Notes: generated from the sequence alone by a model not told the origin. A stretch of DNA of 64,000 nt from Amycolatopsis vastitatis (GCF_002234595.1 NZ_NMUL01000006.1:124001-188000); one strand, 5' to 3'. Shown: positions 8,211-21,473, counted from the stretch's first letter. Made by a program: numbers and translations.

Positions 8211-9515
8211 TCAGCGCGTGATCTTCTTCGCGGCCTCGACCATTTGGTTCCAAGCGTCCGCGGCCGACTTGCCCTGCTCGACCGCCTGCAGGGCGGGGCT
8301 GGCCGCGTTTTCCTGGATCTGGCCGTCGCCGGGGCCCTTGTACTGCGGCTTCTGCACCTTCTTGGCCTGCTCGGCGAACAGCTCGCCGACCTTCGCGCCA
8401 CCGAAGTACGGGTTGGTCTGGCTCAGCAGGGCCGGGTCGGTCAGCGCCTTGACCTGGCTGGGGAAGTTGCCCTTCGCCTGGAACGCCTTGACCTGCTGTT
8501 CCGGGGCCGTCAGCCAAGCCGCGAGCTCGGCCGCTTCCTTCGGGTGCTTCGACTGCGTCGGCACGGTCAGGTACGAGCCGCCCCAGTTGCCGCCGCCGCC
8601 GGGGAAGGCCGCGGTGACCGCCCACTTGTTCGCGTTGTCCGGCCCGGCCTGCTCCTTGATCACGCCGAGCATCCACGACGGGCACACCTTCGTGGCGAAC
8701 GCGCCCTGCTTGAACCCGGAGTTCCACTCGTTGCTGAACGCGACGAGCTTGGCCGACTCGCCCTTGGCGACGGCGTCGGTGACCTTCGTCCAGGCGTCCT
8801 TGATGCCCTGGTTGCTCTCGAGGGCGAGCTTGTCATCGCTGCCGATGTAGCCGGTCGGGAGCTGGTTGACCATGGCGTTGAAGTTCTGCGAGGCCGAGTC
8901 GAACCAGGCCTTGTGGGTCTTGGCGGCGTAGTCCGCGCCGGCGGCGAAGTAGCTGTCCCAGGACGCGAACAGCGGCTTGACCTGCTCGGGGTCGGTCGGC
9001 AGGCCCGCGGCCTGGAACATGTCCTTGCGGTAGCACATCGCCAGCGGCCCGATGTCGGTGCCGTAGCCGATGAGCTTGCCGTCCTTGGTCTTGGCGGCGT
9101 CGTACTTCCAGCTCAGCCAGCGGTCGGGAGAAGCGTCGGCCGGGCCGATCTTGCTCAGATCGTTGAACTTGGAACCCTTGTCCAGGACGTCCGACAGGTG
9201 GCCCTCTTCGACCGCCGCGACGTCGGCGAGACCCGAACCGGCGGCCAGCTTGGTGATGAGGTCCTGGTGGTAGGGCCCGCCCTCGCCGGTCTTGCGGTGG
9301 GTGATCTTGATGTTGGGGTGCAGCCGCTCGTACTCCGGGATGAGGGCCTCGTAGCCGAACTCGGTGAAGGTCGCCAGCGTCAGGTCGACGTGCTCGTTCG
9401 GAGCCGCCGCGGCCGGGGTCTGCTGGTCACCACCACCCCCGTTGCAAGCCGTGGCGCCGAGCGCCGTCATCGTGATGCCCAGTGCCAGGACCAGGCCGTT
9501 CCGGATCGTTCTCAC
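8211..9515 (-). CDS. Extracellular sugar-binding lipoprotein (CebE-like)
   Basis: 434-residue family-1 solute-binding protein. The lipobox LGATAC puts the lipid anchor on Cys24, so the mature protein sits on the outer face of the membrane. Aromatic residues that could stack on glucose rings are abundant (YHQDL, RWLSWKYD, GGGNWGGSYL). The GTG start at 9515 has AAGGTGG 7 nt upstream. It is the first gene of the uptake operon and lies under a promoter with a perfect TGGGAGCGCTCCCA operator. A close paralogue with much shared sequence is encoded at 17945-19216. Cellobiose or cello-oligosaccharide as ligand is inferred from the operon and operator. Confidence 0.93.
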   Translation of the reverse strand: MRTIRNGLVLALGITMTALGATACNGGGGDQQTPAAAAPNEHVDLTLATFTEFGYEALIPEYERLHPNIKITHRKTGEGGPYHQDLITKLAAGSGLADVAAVEEGHLSDVLDKGSKFNDLSKIGPADASPDRWLSWKYDAAKTKDGKLIGYGTDIGPLAMCYRKDMFQAAGLPTDPEQVKPLFASWDSYFAAGADYAAKTHKAWFDSASQNFNAMVNQLPTGYIGSDDKLALESNQGIKDAWTKVTDAVAKGESAKLVAFSNEWNSGFKQGAFATKVCPSWMLGVIKEQAGPDNANKWAVTAAFPGGGGNWGGSYLTVPTQSKHPKEAAELAAWLTAPEQQVKAFQAKGNFPSQVKALTDPALLSQTNPYFGGAKVGELFAEQAKKVQKPQYKGPGDGQIQENAASPALQAVEQGKSAADAWNQMVEAAKKITR

Positions 9516-9569
9516 GTGTCCAACCACCTTGTTGACGGGAATGAGCGCTCTCACTGCTGGGAGCCGATC

Positions 9570-9622
9570 TGGGAGCGCTCCCAGGTGTGGCAGAGTCTGC
9601 TGAAGGCGTTCACCGGTGTCAA
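9570..9622 (-). promoter_or_regulatory. Promoter and CebR-type operator of the uptake operon
   Basis: On the minus strand TTGACA (9617-9622) and CAGACT (9594-9599) are spaced by 17 nt. A perfect palindrome TGGGAGCGCTCCCA (9570-9583) begins about 10 nt past the -10 box, over the likely start point. This is the operator known for Streptomyces CebR. A weaker half-match (10 of 14) lies at 9540-9553. Confidence 0.85.
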
Positions 9623-9648
9623 GAGGTCGTAACCGGAGTGTTTCCTGC

Positions 9649-9662
9649 GAGGAGCGCTCCCG
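9649..9662. promoter_or_regulatory. Imperfect CebR-type operator before lacI-type gene
   Basis: GAGGAGCGCTCCCG matches 11 of 14 positions of the operator palindrome, 68 bp before the regulator start. It could allow autoregulation. Confidence 0.5.
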
Positions 9663-9729
9663 GACATTGCCCAGCGTGACCGTTAAGCTGTCGAAGTCCG
9701 GGTGGTTGTTGGTGAGCGAGGGCGGTGCC

Positions 9730-10758
9730 GTGGGGCCTCGAGCAGGGGATGAAGAACGGCCGACGCTGGAGGACGTCGCGGCGTTCGCCGGGGTGTCGCG
9801 GTCGACGGCGTCACGCGCGTTGAACGACGACGCGTACGTCAGCGCGGCGGCGCGCGAGAAGGTGCTGGCCGCGGCTCGCGACCTGGGCTATTCCCCGAAC
9901 CAGGCGGCGCGGTCGCTGGTCACGCGGCGCACCGGGGCGATCGCGCTGGTGCTGTCGGAGCCGGAGGACCTGCTGCTCGACCACTACCGCACCGCCGTCA
10001 TGAAGGCCGGCTACCGCGAGCTGGCCGACGTCGGCCGCCAGATGGTGCTGATCTTCAGCGACACGCGCGAGGACCTGAGCAAGACCGTGCGGTTCCTCGA
10101 GGGCGGGCACGTCGACGGCGCGCTGGTGTTCGCGCCGCACCGGGCCGACCCGCTGCCCAAGGCGCTGCGCCTGCTGCGGATCCCGGTGGTGTTCGGCGGG
10201 CAGGCGGCCGGCATCCGGCGCGGCGTGCACGTCGTCGACTTCGACAACGAGGGCGGCGCCCGGCTGGCGGTCGAGCACCTGGTCGCGGCCGGGCGGCGGC
10301 GGATCGCCACGATCGCGGGCCCGCAGGACCAGAGTGCCCCGATCGACCGGCTCGCCGGCTGGCGCAAGACCCTGCTCGACGCCGGGCTCGACCCCGCCGA
10401 CCTGGCCGAAGAGGCCGACTTCACGCTGTCCGGCGGGGCGAACGCGATGTCCGCGCTGCTGGCCAGGCGCCCGGACCTCGACGCGGTGTTCGTCGCCAGC
10501 GACATGATGGCGGTGGGCGCGCTGCGCACCCTCGACGCGGCGGGCCGCCGCATCCCGGACAACGTCGCCGTGGTCAGCTTCGACGACAACGCGACCCTCG
10601 CCCCGGCGATGGACCCGCCCCTGACGTCGGTGCACCAGGACCCGCAGGAGCAGGTCCACGCGATGGTCGAGACCCTGATGCAGCTGCTGGCCGACCAGAA
10701 CCTGAAGCCGCGGCAGCAGATCCTCCCGGTCTCCCTGGCGGTCCGCGCCTCGAGCTGA
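9730..10758 (+). CDS. LacI-family repressor (CebR-type)
   Basis: 342-residue LacI/GalR regulator. The N-terminal helix-turn-helix is RPTLEDVAAFAGVSRSTASR, followed by the hinge (GYSPNQAARSLVTRRTG) and a periplasmic-binding-protein-like sensor domain to the end. GTG 9730 is chosen because GAGGG lies about 7 nt upstream and homology begins soon after; GTG 9712 is an alternative, and the frame stays open further upstream without family features. It is divergent from the sugar-uptake operon and an operator-like palindrome precedes it, the same arrangement as cebR/cebE in Streptomyces. The likely job is to repress the CAZyme and uptake genes until a cello-oligosaccharide binds. Identity as the regulator of all the palindromes in the window is inference; the second LacI protein (19396) competes for that role. 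Confidence 0.88.
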   Translation: MGPRAGDEERPTLEDVAAFAGVSRSTASRALNDDAYVSAAAREKVLAAARDLGYSPNQAARSLVTRRTGAIALVLSEPEDLLLDHYRTAVMKAGYRELADVGRQMVLIFSDTREDLSKTVRFLEGGHVDGALVFAPHRADPLPKALRLLRIPVVFGGQAAGIRRGVHVVDFDNEGGARLAVEHLVAAGRRRIATIAGPQDQSAPIDRLAGWRKTLLDAGLDPADLAEEADFTLSGGANAMSALLARRPDLDAVFVASDMMAVGALRTLDAAGRRIPDNVAVVSFDDNATLAPAMDPPLTSVHQDPQEQVHAMVETLMQLLADQNLKPRQQILPVSLAVRASS

Positions 10759-11185
10759 CCGCCGTGTCGACCCTCCGATCACGCGTGCCGGCTTCCTGAT
10801 CACGCGTGCCGGCCTCCTGATCACGCGTGCCGGCCTCCGGCGCCCGACCGGAACGGCGAACCCGCGTGCCCGGAGGGCCGGCTCGCGTGCCTGGAGGGTC
10901 GGCGAGCGTGCCTGGAGGGTCGGCCCGCGTGATTGCGGGGACGACACGCGTGATTGCGGGGACGACACGGGTGTCGTGCCTCGGTGGGTGGGAGCGTTCC
11001 CGGTCCAGATGCACCCCTTCAGTCCTAAACAGCGTTTCCTGGGGACTCAACGTGACCGCTTCGCTGGGCTGAACGGGTGAACTTCCCACTATCGGCGCGG
11101 GCTGTTCAGGAGCGTTAAGCGGGCCGCTGTTCGCCGGATGCGCAGATGTGACGTCCGGGCCCGTGGTGTCCTTCTGACTCGATTC
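10759..11185. other. Intergenic region before GH48, with repeat array
   Basis: No gene is supported here. It holds a 21-bp tandem repeat array (10777 to about 10976) and an operator-like palindrome at 10989-11002 (TGGGAGCGTTCCCG, 12 of 14). Open frames on either strand show only the repeat and no family motif. Confidence 0.6.
10777..10976. repeat. 21-bp tandem repeat array
   Basis: About nine units with an exact 21-bp period but drifting sequence. Three units of GATCACGCGTGCCGGCYTCC start at 10777, 10798 and 10819. After a degenerate stretch, units built on CGTGCCTGGAGGGTCGGC or CGTGATTGCGGGGACGAC start at 10865, 10886, 10907, 10928 and 10949, followed by a partial copy. Neighbouring copies are nearly identical, which suggests recent slippage or unequal exchange. 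There are no unique spacers. Confidence 0.8.
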
Positions 11186-11236
11186 TTTACATCCAGGTTT
11201 CCGGCTGGCTACCGTCTGCGCCTGGAAGCGCTCCCA
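11186..11236 (+). promoter_or_regulatory. Promoter and CebR-type operator of the GH48-GH5-GH6 operon
   Basis: TTTACA (11186-11191), an 18-nt spacer and TACCGT (11210-11215) are followed 7 nt later by TGGAAGCGCTCCCA (11223-11236; 13 of 14). The layout is the same as at the other regulon promoters. Confidence 0.8.
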
Positions 11237-11274
11237 GATCGCTGGCTCCCTACGGACAAAGGAGTTCCGCAGCC

Positions 11275-15733
<4,459 letters not shown>

Positions 15734-15768
15734 CCCACCCACCCGAAGAACCCTAAGGAGCACACTCA

Positions 15769-17586
15769 ATGAAGAGTGAATTCTGGTCCCCGAAGAGGAA
15801 GGCCCGGCTCGCCGTGGCCTCCTCGGTGACGGCCGCGGCGGTCGTCTCGGGGCTCCTGGTGGCCGGCGGCAGTCCCGCCGGGGCCGCGACCGGCTGCAAG
15901 GTGACCTACACGGTCAACCAGTGGGACACCGGGTTCACCGCGAACATCGCGGTGACCAACTTCGGCGACAGCGTCTCGGCATGGAACGTCGAATGGGACT
16001 TCGGCGGCAACCAGCAGGTCCAGCAGGGCTGGAGTGCCACGTTCAGCCAGAGCGGCAAGCACGTGAGCGCGAAGAACCCGTCGTGGGGCGGCACGCTCGG
16101 CTCGAACGCGACGGCGAACTTCGGCTTCAACGGCTCGTACTCGGGCACGAACGACATCCCGACGTCGTTCTCGCTCAACGGCGCCCACTGCGACGGCACC
16201 CCCGGCGGCCCGACCACGACGCCGACGACGCCGACGACCGTGACGACGTCGAGCAGCCCCACGACGTCGACGACGCCGACCGGGCCCACCACCCCGACGC
16301 AGCCCGGGACCCACGTGGACAACCCGTACGCCGGGGCGAAGGGGTACGTGAACCCGGACTGGTCGGGCGAGGTGAGCGCGGCGGCCGCGGCCAAGGGCGG
16401 CACGCTCGGTGCCCAGATGGCCAAGGTGGCCAACACCTCGACCGCGGTCTGGATCGACCGGATCGCGGCGATCACCGGCACGGCGGACTCGCGCGGCCTG
16501 CGCGGGCACCTCGACGCGGCGCTGGCCCAGGCGAGCGGCGGCACGCCGGTGACCATCCAGGTCGTCGTCTACGACCTGCCCAACCGCGACTGCGCGGCGC
16601 TGGCGTCCAACGGTGAGCTGAAGGTCGCCGAGAACGGCCTGGCCCGGTACAAGAGCGAGTACATCGACCCGATCGCCTCGATCATGGCCGACCCGAAGTA
16701 CGCGCCGCTGCGCATCGTGGCGATCGTCGAGCCGGACTCGCTGCCCAACCTGATCACGAACACGTCGATGGCGACCTGCGCGGAGGCGCAGTCCAGCGGG
16801 GCGTACACGCAGGGCATCCAGTACGCGCTGAACAAGCTGCACGCGATCTCCAACGTCTACAACTACCTGGACATCGCGCACTCGGCGTGGCTGGGCTGGG
16901 ACAGCAACTTCGGTCCCTTCGTCAACCTGGTGAAGCAGACCCTGCAGGGCACCACGGCCGGGGTGAACAGCATCGACGGCTTCATCAGCTCCACGGCCAA
17001 CTACACGCCGCTGACCGAGCCGAACCTGCCCGACCCGAACCTGACGGTCGGCGGGCAGCAGCTGAAGTCGGCGACGTTCTACCAGTGGAACCCGTACTTC
17101 GCCGAGGTGCCCTACGCCACCGCGATGTACAACGCGTTCGTGTCGGCGGGCCTGCCGAGCGGCATCGGCATGCTGGTCGACACCTCCCGCAACGGCTGGG
17201 GCGGCGCGGCCCGGCCCACCGGGGCGTCGGGGTCCACTGTGGACGCCTACGTGAACTCGGGCCGGATCGACCGGCGGCTGCACCGCGGCAACTGGTGCAA
17301 CCAAAGCGGCGCGGGGCTGGGCGTCCGGCCGACGGCGTCCCCGGCGGCGCACTTCGACGCCTACGTCTGGATCAAGCCGCCGGGTGAGTCCGACGGCGCG
17401 AGCCAGCAGATCCCGAACGACGAAGGCAAGGGCGCCGACCCGATGTGCGACCCGACGTTCCACGGGACGCAGCAGGCCAACGGTGGCAACCTCACCGGGG
17501 CCCTGCCGAACGCCCCGCTGTCCGGCAAGTGGTTCGAGGCCCAGTTCGAGCAGCTGGTCCAGAACGCCTACCCGCCGGTGCAGTGA
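15769..17586 (+). CDS. GH6 exocellulase with N-terminal CBM2
   Basis: 605-residue secreted GH6 enzyme. Signal peptide about 1-40, CBM2 about 41-142, Thr/Pro linker about 143-183, GH6 domain about 184-605. The proton donor is Asp323 in IVEPDSLPN; VVYDLPNRDCAALASNGEL and YVWIKPPGESDG are family motifs. The long loop insertions and the length of the catalytic domain fit cellobiohydrolases (Thermobifida Cel6B type) that act from non-reducing ends, rather than the short GH6 endoglucanases. It starts 35 bp after the GH5 stop with AAGGAG upstream, so it is third in the operon. Together with GH48 and GH5 it makes a complete synergistic set. Confidence 0.95.
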   Translation: MKSEFWSPKRKARLAVASSVTAAAVVSGLLVAGGSPAGAATGCKVTYTVNQWDTGFTANIAVTNFGDSVSAWNVEWDFGGNQQVQQGWSATFSQSGKHVSAKNPSWGGTLGSNATANFGFNGSYSGTNDIPTSFSLNGAHCDGTPGGPTTTPTTPTTVTTSSSPTTSTTPTGPTTPTQPGTHVDNPYAGAKGYVNPDWSGEVSAAAAAKGGTLGAQMAKVANTSTAVWIDRIAAITGTADSRGLRGHLDAALAQASGGTPVTIQVVVYDLPNRDCAALASNGELKVAENGLARYKSEYIDPIASIMADPKYAPLRIVAIVEPDSLPNLITNTSMATCAEAQSSGAYTQGIQYALNKLHAISNVYNYLDIAHSAWLGWDSNFGPFVNLVKQTLQGTTAGVNSIDGFISSTANYTPLTEPNLPDPNLTVGGQQLKSATFYQWNPYFAEVPYATAMYNAFVSAGLPSGIGMLVDTSRNGWGGAARPTGASGSTVDAYVNSGRIDRRLHRGNWCNQSGAGLGVRPTASPAAHFDAYVWIKPPGESDGASQQIPNDEGKGADPMCDPTFHGTQQANGGNLTGALPNAPLSGKWFEAQFEQLVQNAYPPVQ

Positions 17587-17594
17587 CCTGACAC

Positions 17595-17635
17595 CCCGGG
17601 CCGGGCGGTGCCGCGTAGCCGCCGTCCGGCCCGGG
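17595..17635 (+). terminator. Terminator of the cellulase operon
   Basis: 14-bp arms 17595-17608 and 17622-17635 with one G-T pair and a 13-nt loop, 9 bp after the GH6 stop. Confidence 0.8.
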
Positions 17636-17944
17636 CTCCACCTCGGCAACCCGCAGCACCGGCGGCGGCCTGTCCCGCCAGGCCGCCCGCCGGGTCCCGC
17701 TCGGCCGCCTGACCGGCCGAGCGGGACGACGAGGTTCGGCCTGACGTCCGGCAGGACGTCGGGCCGGGCCCCGCGGCGCACGTCTTCGGCGTGCCGGCCG
17801 GGATCCTCGCGGAAGCGGAACCCCTCGAACTCCTTCGGCCTGGTTCGGTGACGAACCCCATCCGGGTGTGGAACTGTGCGAACCCTTGTTCTCCGGCGAA
17901 GTGATCGCCCGTACCGCCGGGTGCCGGTGTGCCGGGCGCCCCGG
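17636..17944. other. Intergenic region between GH6 and second binding protein
   Basis: Holds a perfect 14-bp hairpin (17694-17727) and a small 7-bp stem (17743-17760). No gene is supported. One minus-strand frame reads protein-like over about 40 residues but has no recognisable family or start. Confidence 0.5.
17694..17727 (-). terminator. Hairpin terminator, probably for the second binding-protein gene
   Basis: Perfect arms 17694-17707 and 17714-17727 with a 6-nt loop, about 220 bp beyond the minus-strand gene end and also positioned to back up the GH6 terminator. Confidence 0.65.
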
Positions 17945-19216
17945 TCAGGGGACGAGCCGGTGCACCCCGACCAGCACCTGCTGCCAGACGGCGGCCGGGT
18001 CGGCGCCCTGCTCGACCGACTTGAGCGCGGGCGCGATCACCGCCTCCTGGATCTTGCCGTCGCCCGGGCCCTTGTACTGCGGTTTCCCGACCTTGCGGGC
18101 CTGGGCGACGAAGACCTGCCCGCTCAGCGCGCCGCCGAAGTAGCTGTTCATCTCGCTGAGCAGGTCGGGGGAGGTGAACGCCTCGACCTGGCTGGGGAAG
18201 TTCCCGCTCACCCGGAACGCGTGCAGCTGCTGCTCCGGCGCGGTCAGCCAGGCGGCGAGCGCGGCGGCCTCCTTCTGGTGCGGGCTCGTGGCCGGCACGG
18301 TGAGGTACGAGCCGCCCCAGTTGCCGCCGCCGTCCGGGAAGGCGTCGGTGATCGCCCACTTGCCGGCGTTGGCGATCCCGGCCTGCTGCTCGATGATGCC
18401 GAGCATCCACGACGGGCAGACCTTCGTCGCGAAGGCGCCGAGGCGCAGGCCGTTGTTGCCGTCGTCCTCGAACGCGGTGAGCCCGGCCGACTGCCCCTGC
18501 TTCACCGCGGTGGTGACCTGGTCCCAGGCGTCCTTCAACGCGGTGTTCGTTTCGAGCGTCGAGCGGTCTTCGCGGTTCAGGTAACCGACCGGGAGCTGGT
18601 TCACCATGGCGTTGAAGATCTGCGCCGCGGAGTCGAACCACGCTTTCCCGTGCGAGCGCTTGACATATTCCTTGCCCGCCCGGAAGAAACCGTCCCAGGT
18701 GGAGAACATCGTCTTCACCGAGCCGGGATCGGTGGGCAGCCCGGCCGTTTCGAGGAAGTCCTTGCGGTAGCACATGGCCAGCGGGCCGATGTCCGTGCCG
18801 TAGCCGACGAGCTTGCCGTCCTTGCTGCGGCCCGCTTCGTACTTCCACTCCAGCCACCGGCCCGGCTTGACGTCGGGTGGCCCGATCTTGGCCAGGTCGG
18901 CGAACTTCGCCGACTGCGCGAGCACGTCGGCGAGGTGGCCCTCTTCGACGGCCTGGATGTCGGCGAGGTCCTGGCCGTTCTGCAGCTTCGCCAGCAGGTC
19001 CTGGTGGTACGGGCCGCCCTGTTCGGTGCGGACCTGGCGGATGGTGAGCCCGGGGTGGGTGAACTCGTAACCGGGGATGAGGTCTTCGTAGCCGAACTCG
19101 CCGAACGTCGCCACGGTGAGCGTGATGTGCTCCGGCGTGCTGGGACCGCACCCGGCGGTCAGGACGAGCAGGACGACGGTGACGGCGAAGGCCAGCCGTC
19201 TTCGGATCTGCCTCAT
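17945..19216 (-). CDS. Second sugar-binding lipoprotein, paralogue of CebE-like protein
   Basis: 423-residue solute-binding protein with lipobox LTAGC (Cys23). Long blocks are shared with the 8211-9515 protein, for example GPYHQDL, AVEEGHL, KDGKLVGYGTDIGPLAMC, ATKVCPSWMLG and GGGNWGGSYLTVP, so it arose by duplication and probably binds a related oligosaccharide. There is no permease or ATPase beside it; it stands alone opposite its own LacI regulator. The simplest reading is that it feeds the CebFG-like channel with another sugar, for example a longer cellodextrin or xyloglucan fragment (inference). Its promoter carries a CebR-type operator. Confidence 0.92.
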   Translation of the reverse strand: MRQIRRRLAFAVTVVLLVLTAGCGPSTPEHITLTVATFGEFGYEDLIPGYEFTHPGLTIRQVRTEQGGPYHQDLLAKLQNGQDLADIQAVEEGHLADVLAQSAKFADLAKIGPPDVKPGRWLEWKYEAGRSKDGKLVGYGTDIGPLAMCYRKDFLETAGLPTDPGSVKTMFSTWDGFFRAGKEYVKRSHGKAWFDSAAQIFNAMVNQLPVGYLNREDRSTLETNTALKDAWDQVTTAVKQGQSAGLTAFEDDGNNGLRLGAFATKVCPSWMLGIIEQQAGIANAGKWAITDAFPDGGGNWGGSYLTVPATSPHQKEAAALAAWLTAPEQQLHAFRVSGNFPSQVEAFTSPDLLSEMNSYFGGALSGQVFVAQARKVGKPQYKGPGDGKIQEAVIAPALKSVEQGADPAAVWQQVLVGVHRLVP

Positions 19217-19261
19217 GAGTGTGCTCTCCCCGTGGGAGCCCGGCTCCCGTCCCTCGTTGGC

Positions 19262-19310
19262 TGGGAGCGCTCCCGGGCCGAGTGTCGTTTCCGGGTGCGG
19301 CGAGTGTCAA
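19262..19310 (-). promoter_or_regulatory. Promoter and CebR-type operator of second binding-protein gene
   Basis: Minus strand TTGACA (19305-19310), 18-nt spacer, GACACT (19281-19286), then TGGGAGCGCTCCCG (19262-19275; 13 of 14) 5 nt further on. Confidence 0.8.
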
Positions 19311-19395
19311 GCTGTGCGACAGCGGGTGTCCGGGTGAACACGGACCGCGGGCCGGCGCCGGTTCGGTGCGGCACGTGGTGCGACGAAGGGGTGCG

Positions 19396-20322
19396 ATGAA
19401 GCGTCCGACGATCACCGACATCGCGAAGGAGGCCGGCGTCTCCAAGGGCGCGGTCTCCTACGCCCTCAACGGCCGCCCCGGCGTCTCGGAGGCGACCCGG
19501 CAGCGGATCACCGAGATCGCCAGGGAGCTCGGGTGGGCGCCGAGCAGCACCGCGCGGGCGCTGTCCGGCGGCCGGACCGGGGCGATCGGCCTGGTGCTCG
19601 ACCGGCCGTTCGAGGTGGTCGTCCCGGCCCTGCTCGACGGGTTCCCCGACGAGCTGCTGATCCAGGTCGCCGCCGGCCGCGACGCCGCACTGGCGATCCA
19701 CCGCCGCTGGCGGGCCGAACGGAAGGTCGACGGCGTGCTGCTCACCGAGCCGGGGTGCGCGGCCGAGCTGGTGCGGATCGGCCTGCCGGCGGTGGTGCTC
19801 GGCGGCCCGGGCGGGGTGCCGGGCGTCCCGTCGGTGCGGGTGGACGACGCCACCGGGGCCGCCGAGGTGCTCCGGTACCTGGCCGCGCTGGGCCACCGGC
19901 GCGTGGTCCGCGTGGCGGGCGCGGCCGTGTTCGCGGACCCGGCGGCGCGGCACCGGGCGTTCCCCGCCGGTCCCGCCCACCCCGAGCCCTCGGCCGACGC
20001 GGTCCGCCGGGTGCTGGCCGGGCGCCCCCGGCCCACCGCCCTGGTGTGCGACACCGACGGCCTCGCGGTGGCCGCGCTCGCCGCCGCGCGCGAACTCGGC
20101 CTCGCGGTTCCGCGCGACCTCTCGGTGGTCTCGTGGGACGACACCTCGCTCTGCCTGCTGGTCCGCCCGGCGCTCACGGCGATCCGGCGGCCGCTGGGCG
20201 AGCTGGGCGCGCTCGCGGCTTCGGTGCTGCACGACCTGCTGGCCGGGGAGGCGACCGGCGACGTGTTCGCGTCCCGGCCGAGGCTGATCACCCGCGGCAG
20301 CACCGGCCCCGCCCACGCGTGA
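19396..20322 (+). CDS. Compact LacI-family regulator
   Basis: 308-residue LacI/GalR regulator, about 30 residues shorter than the usual family length. The helix-turn-helix is PTITDIAKEAGVSKGAVSYA, followed by the hinge (GWAPSSTARALSGGRTG) and a shortened sensor domain ending in RPRLITRGST. The shortening is in the middle of the sensor domain, around the VRVAGAAVFADPAARHRAF region, where the usual SGxxxxxxxxxRxxGF segment is reduced. ATG 19396 has GAAGGGG upstream. It is divergent from the second binding-protein gene and likely controls it. Whether it reads the same palindrome as the first LacI protein cannot be told from sequence; the recognition helices differ (VSKGAVSY against VSRSTASR). 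Confidence 0.85.
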   Translation: MKRPTITDIAKEAGVSKGAVSYALNGRPGVSEATRQRITEIARELGWAPSSTARALSGGRTGAIGLVLDRPFEVVVPALLDGFPDELLIQVAAGRDAALAIHRRWRAERKVDGVLLTEPGCAAELVRIGLPAVVLGGPGGVPGVPSVRVDDATGAAEVLRYLAALGHRRVVRVAGAAVFADPAARHRAFPAGPAHPEPSADAVRRVLAGRPRPTALVCDTDGLAVAALAAARELGLAVPRDLSVVSWDDTSLCLLVRPALTAIRRPLGELGALAASVLHDLLAGEATGDVFASRPRLITRGSTGPAHA

Positions 20323-20352
20323 AGGCCACCTCCGTGTCGCCGGAGGTGGCCT
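20323..20352. terminator. Hairpin terminator between convergent genes
   Basis: Perfect 12-bp arms (20323-20334 and 20341-20352) with a 6-nt loop, directly after the LacI stop and before the minus-strand LPMO stop. Confidence 0.85.
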
Positions 20353-20376
20353 GCACGCATTGTCCACAGGGGACGG

Positions 20377-21438
20377 TCAGGTGCCCTGGCACGTCGGCGA
20401 CGGCGCGGCGTTGCCTCCCGTGGTGTTGACGACGATCCCAAAGGTGGTCTGGCCGTCCGCGGCCACCTGGCCGTTCCAGTCGGCGTTGCGGACCGTGACC
20501 GCCGAGCCGGACTGGCTCAGCGTGCCGTTCCAGACGCTGGCGATCGTCTGGCCCGCGGGCAGTGTCCAGCCCACCTGCCAGCGCGTGTACGGCGTGGTGC
20601 CGTGGTTCATCACCGTCACCGTGGCCTGGTAGCCACCGCTCCAGGGGTTGGTGATCTCGTACATCGCCATGCACGAGCCCGGCGGCGGGGTGCCGGTGGT
20701 GGTCGTCGGCGTGGTCGACGTGGGCGGGGTGCCCGGGTCCTTCACGCCGGTGACCTCGCCGTGCCCGCCGTCGAAGGTGACGTCCGAGCAGCCGTAGAAC
20801 GTCTCGTTGCTGTCGGAGCGCTTCCACACCGAGTAGATGATGTGCCGGCCGGTCTTGTTCGACGGCAGCGCGCCGCTCCACTTGTACTGGCCGTCCACCG
20901 TGCCCACCTGGCCGGTCACCGGCGGGTGATCCACCGTCAGGAACGGTTGATCCTCCAGCTCGTCCCAGGTCAGCGGCTGGTTGGGGTTCCAGCCGTCCTT
21001 GGTCACGTAGGTGTAGAACCAGCCCGGGTGCGCGGCCCACGCGTTGTAGGAGAAGTCGAATTGGGCCCCGGAGGTGAGGTGGGTCAGCGGCCACTCGCCG
21101 ACGCCGTCGAAGCCCGCGTAGTTCGGGTTCCCGCCGGAGCACAGCTTCCCGTCGGGGATGAACCCGCGCGTGCGCCCGGCGCCGTCGGACCGCAGCACGG
21201 CGAACCAGTTGTACAGCGAGTTGGCGCCGCTGACGCCCACCGCGGCCGCGCAGGCCGGGTTGACGGGCTTGATCTCCCCGGTCGAACTGAGCCCGTCCTG
21301 CCAGCACAGGAAGGTCCGGCTGCCCGGTTTCATCATGGCGCCGTGTGCCTCGGCCGTGCCGGTGTTCAGCAGGATGGCGGTCAGGCTCGCCAGCAGCACG
21401 GTGACGGCGGCGAGGATCGTACTTCGTCTCCTGGTCAC
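20377..21438 (-). CDS. AA10 lytic polysaccharide monooxygenase with CBM2
   Basis: 353-residue secreted copper monooxygenase that oxidatively breaks crystalline cellulose or chitin. The signal peptide ends in TAEA before His32, so mature His1 forms the copper histidine brace with His137 in WAAHPGW. The AA10 domain runs about 32-228, then a Thr/Pro linker and a C-terminal CBM2 (about 250-353), which points to cellulose. GTG 21438 is preceded by GAAGGGA. Linked endo- and exo-cellulases and a CebR-type operator upstream place it in the cellulose regulon. C1 oxidation by such enzymes gives aldonic acids. Confidence 0.95.
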   Translation of the reverse strand: MTRRRSTILAAVTVLLASLTAILLNTGTAEAHGAMMKPGSRTFLCWQDGLSSTGEIKPVNPACAAAVGVSGANSLYNWFAVLRSDGAGRTRGFIPDGKLCSGGNPNYAGFDGVGEWPLTHLTSGAQFDFSYNAWAAHPGWFYTYVTKDGWNPNQPLTWDELEDQPFLTVDHPPVTGQVGTVDGQYKWSGALPSNKTGRHIIYSVWKRSDSNETFYGCSDVTFDGGHGEVTGVKDPGTPPTSTTPTTTTGTPPPGSCMAMYEITNPWSGGYQATVTVMNHGTTPYTRWQVGWTLPAGQTIASVWNGTLSQSGSAVTVRNADWNGQVAADGQTTFGIVVNTTGGNAAPSPTCQGT

Positions 21439-21473
21439 GTCTGTCCCTTCATTGGGTAGCGTGCGTCGAAGAC

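Noticed and set aside
10777..10976. 21-bp array as a CRISPR
   Set aside because: Units are directly joined with no spacers, and there are no cas genes nearby.
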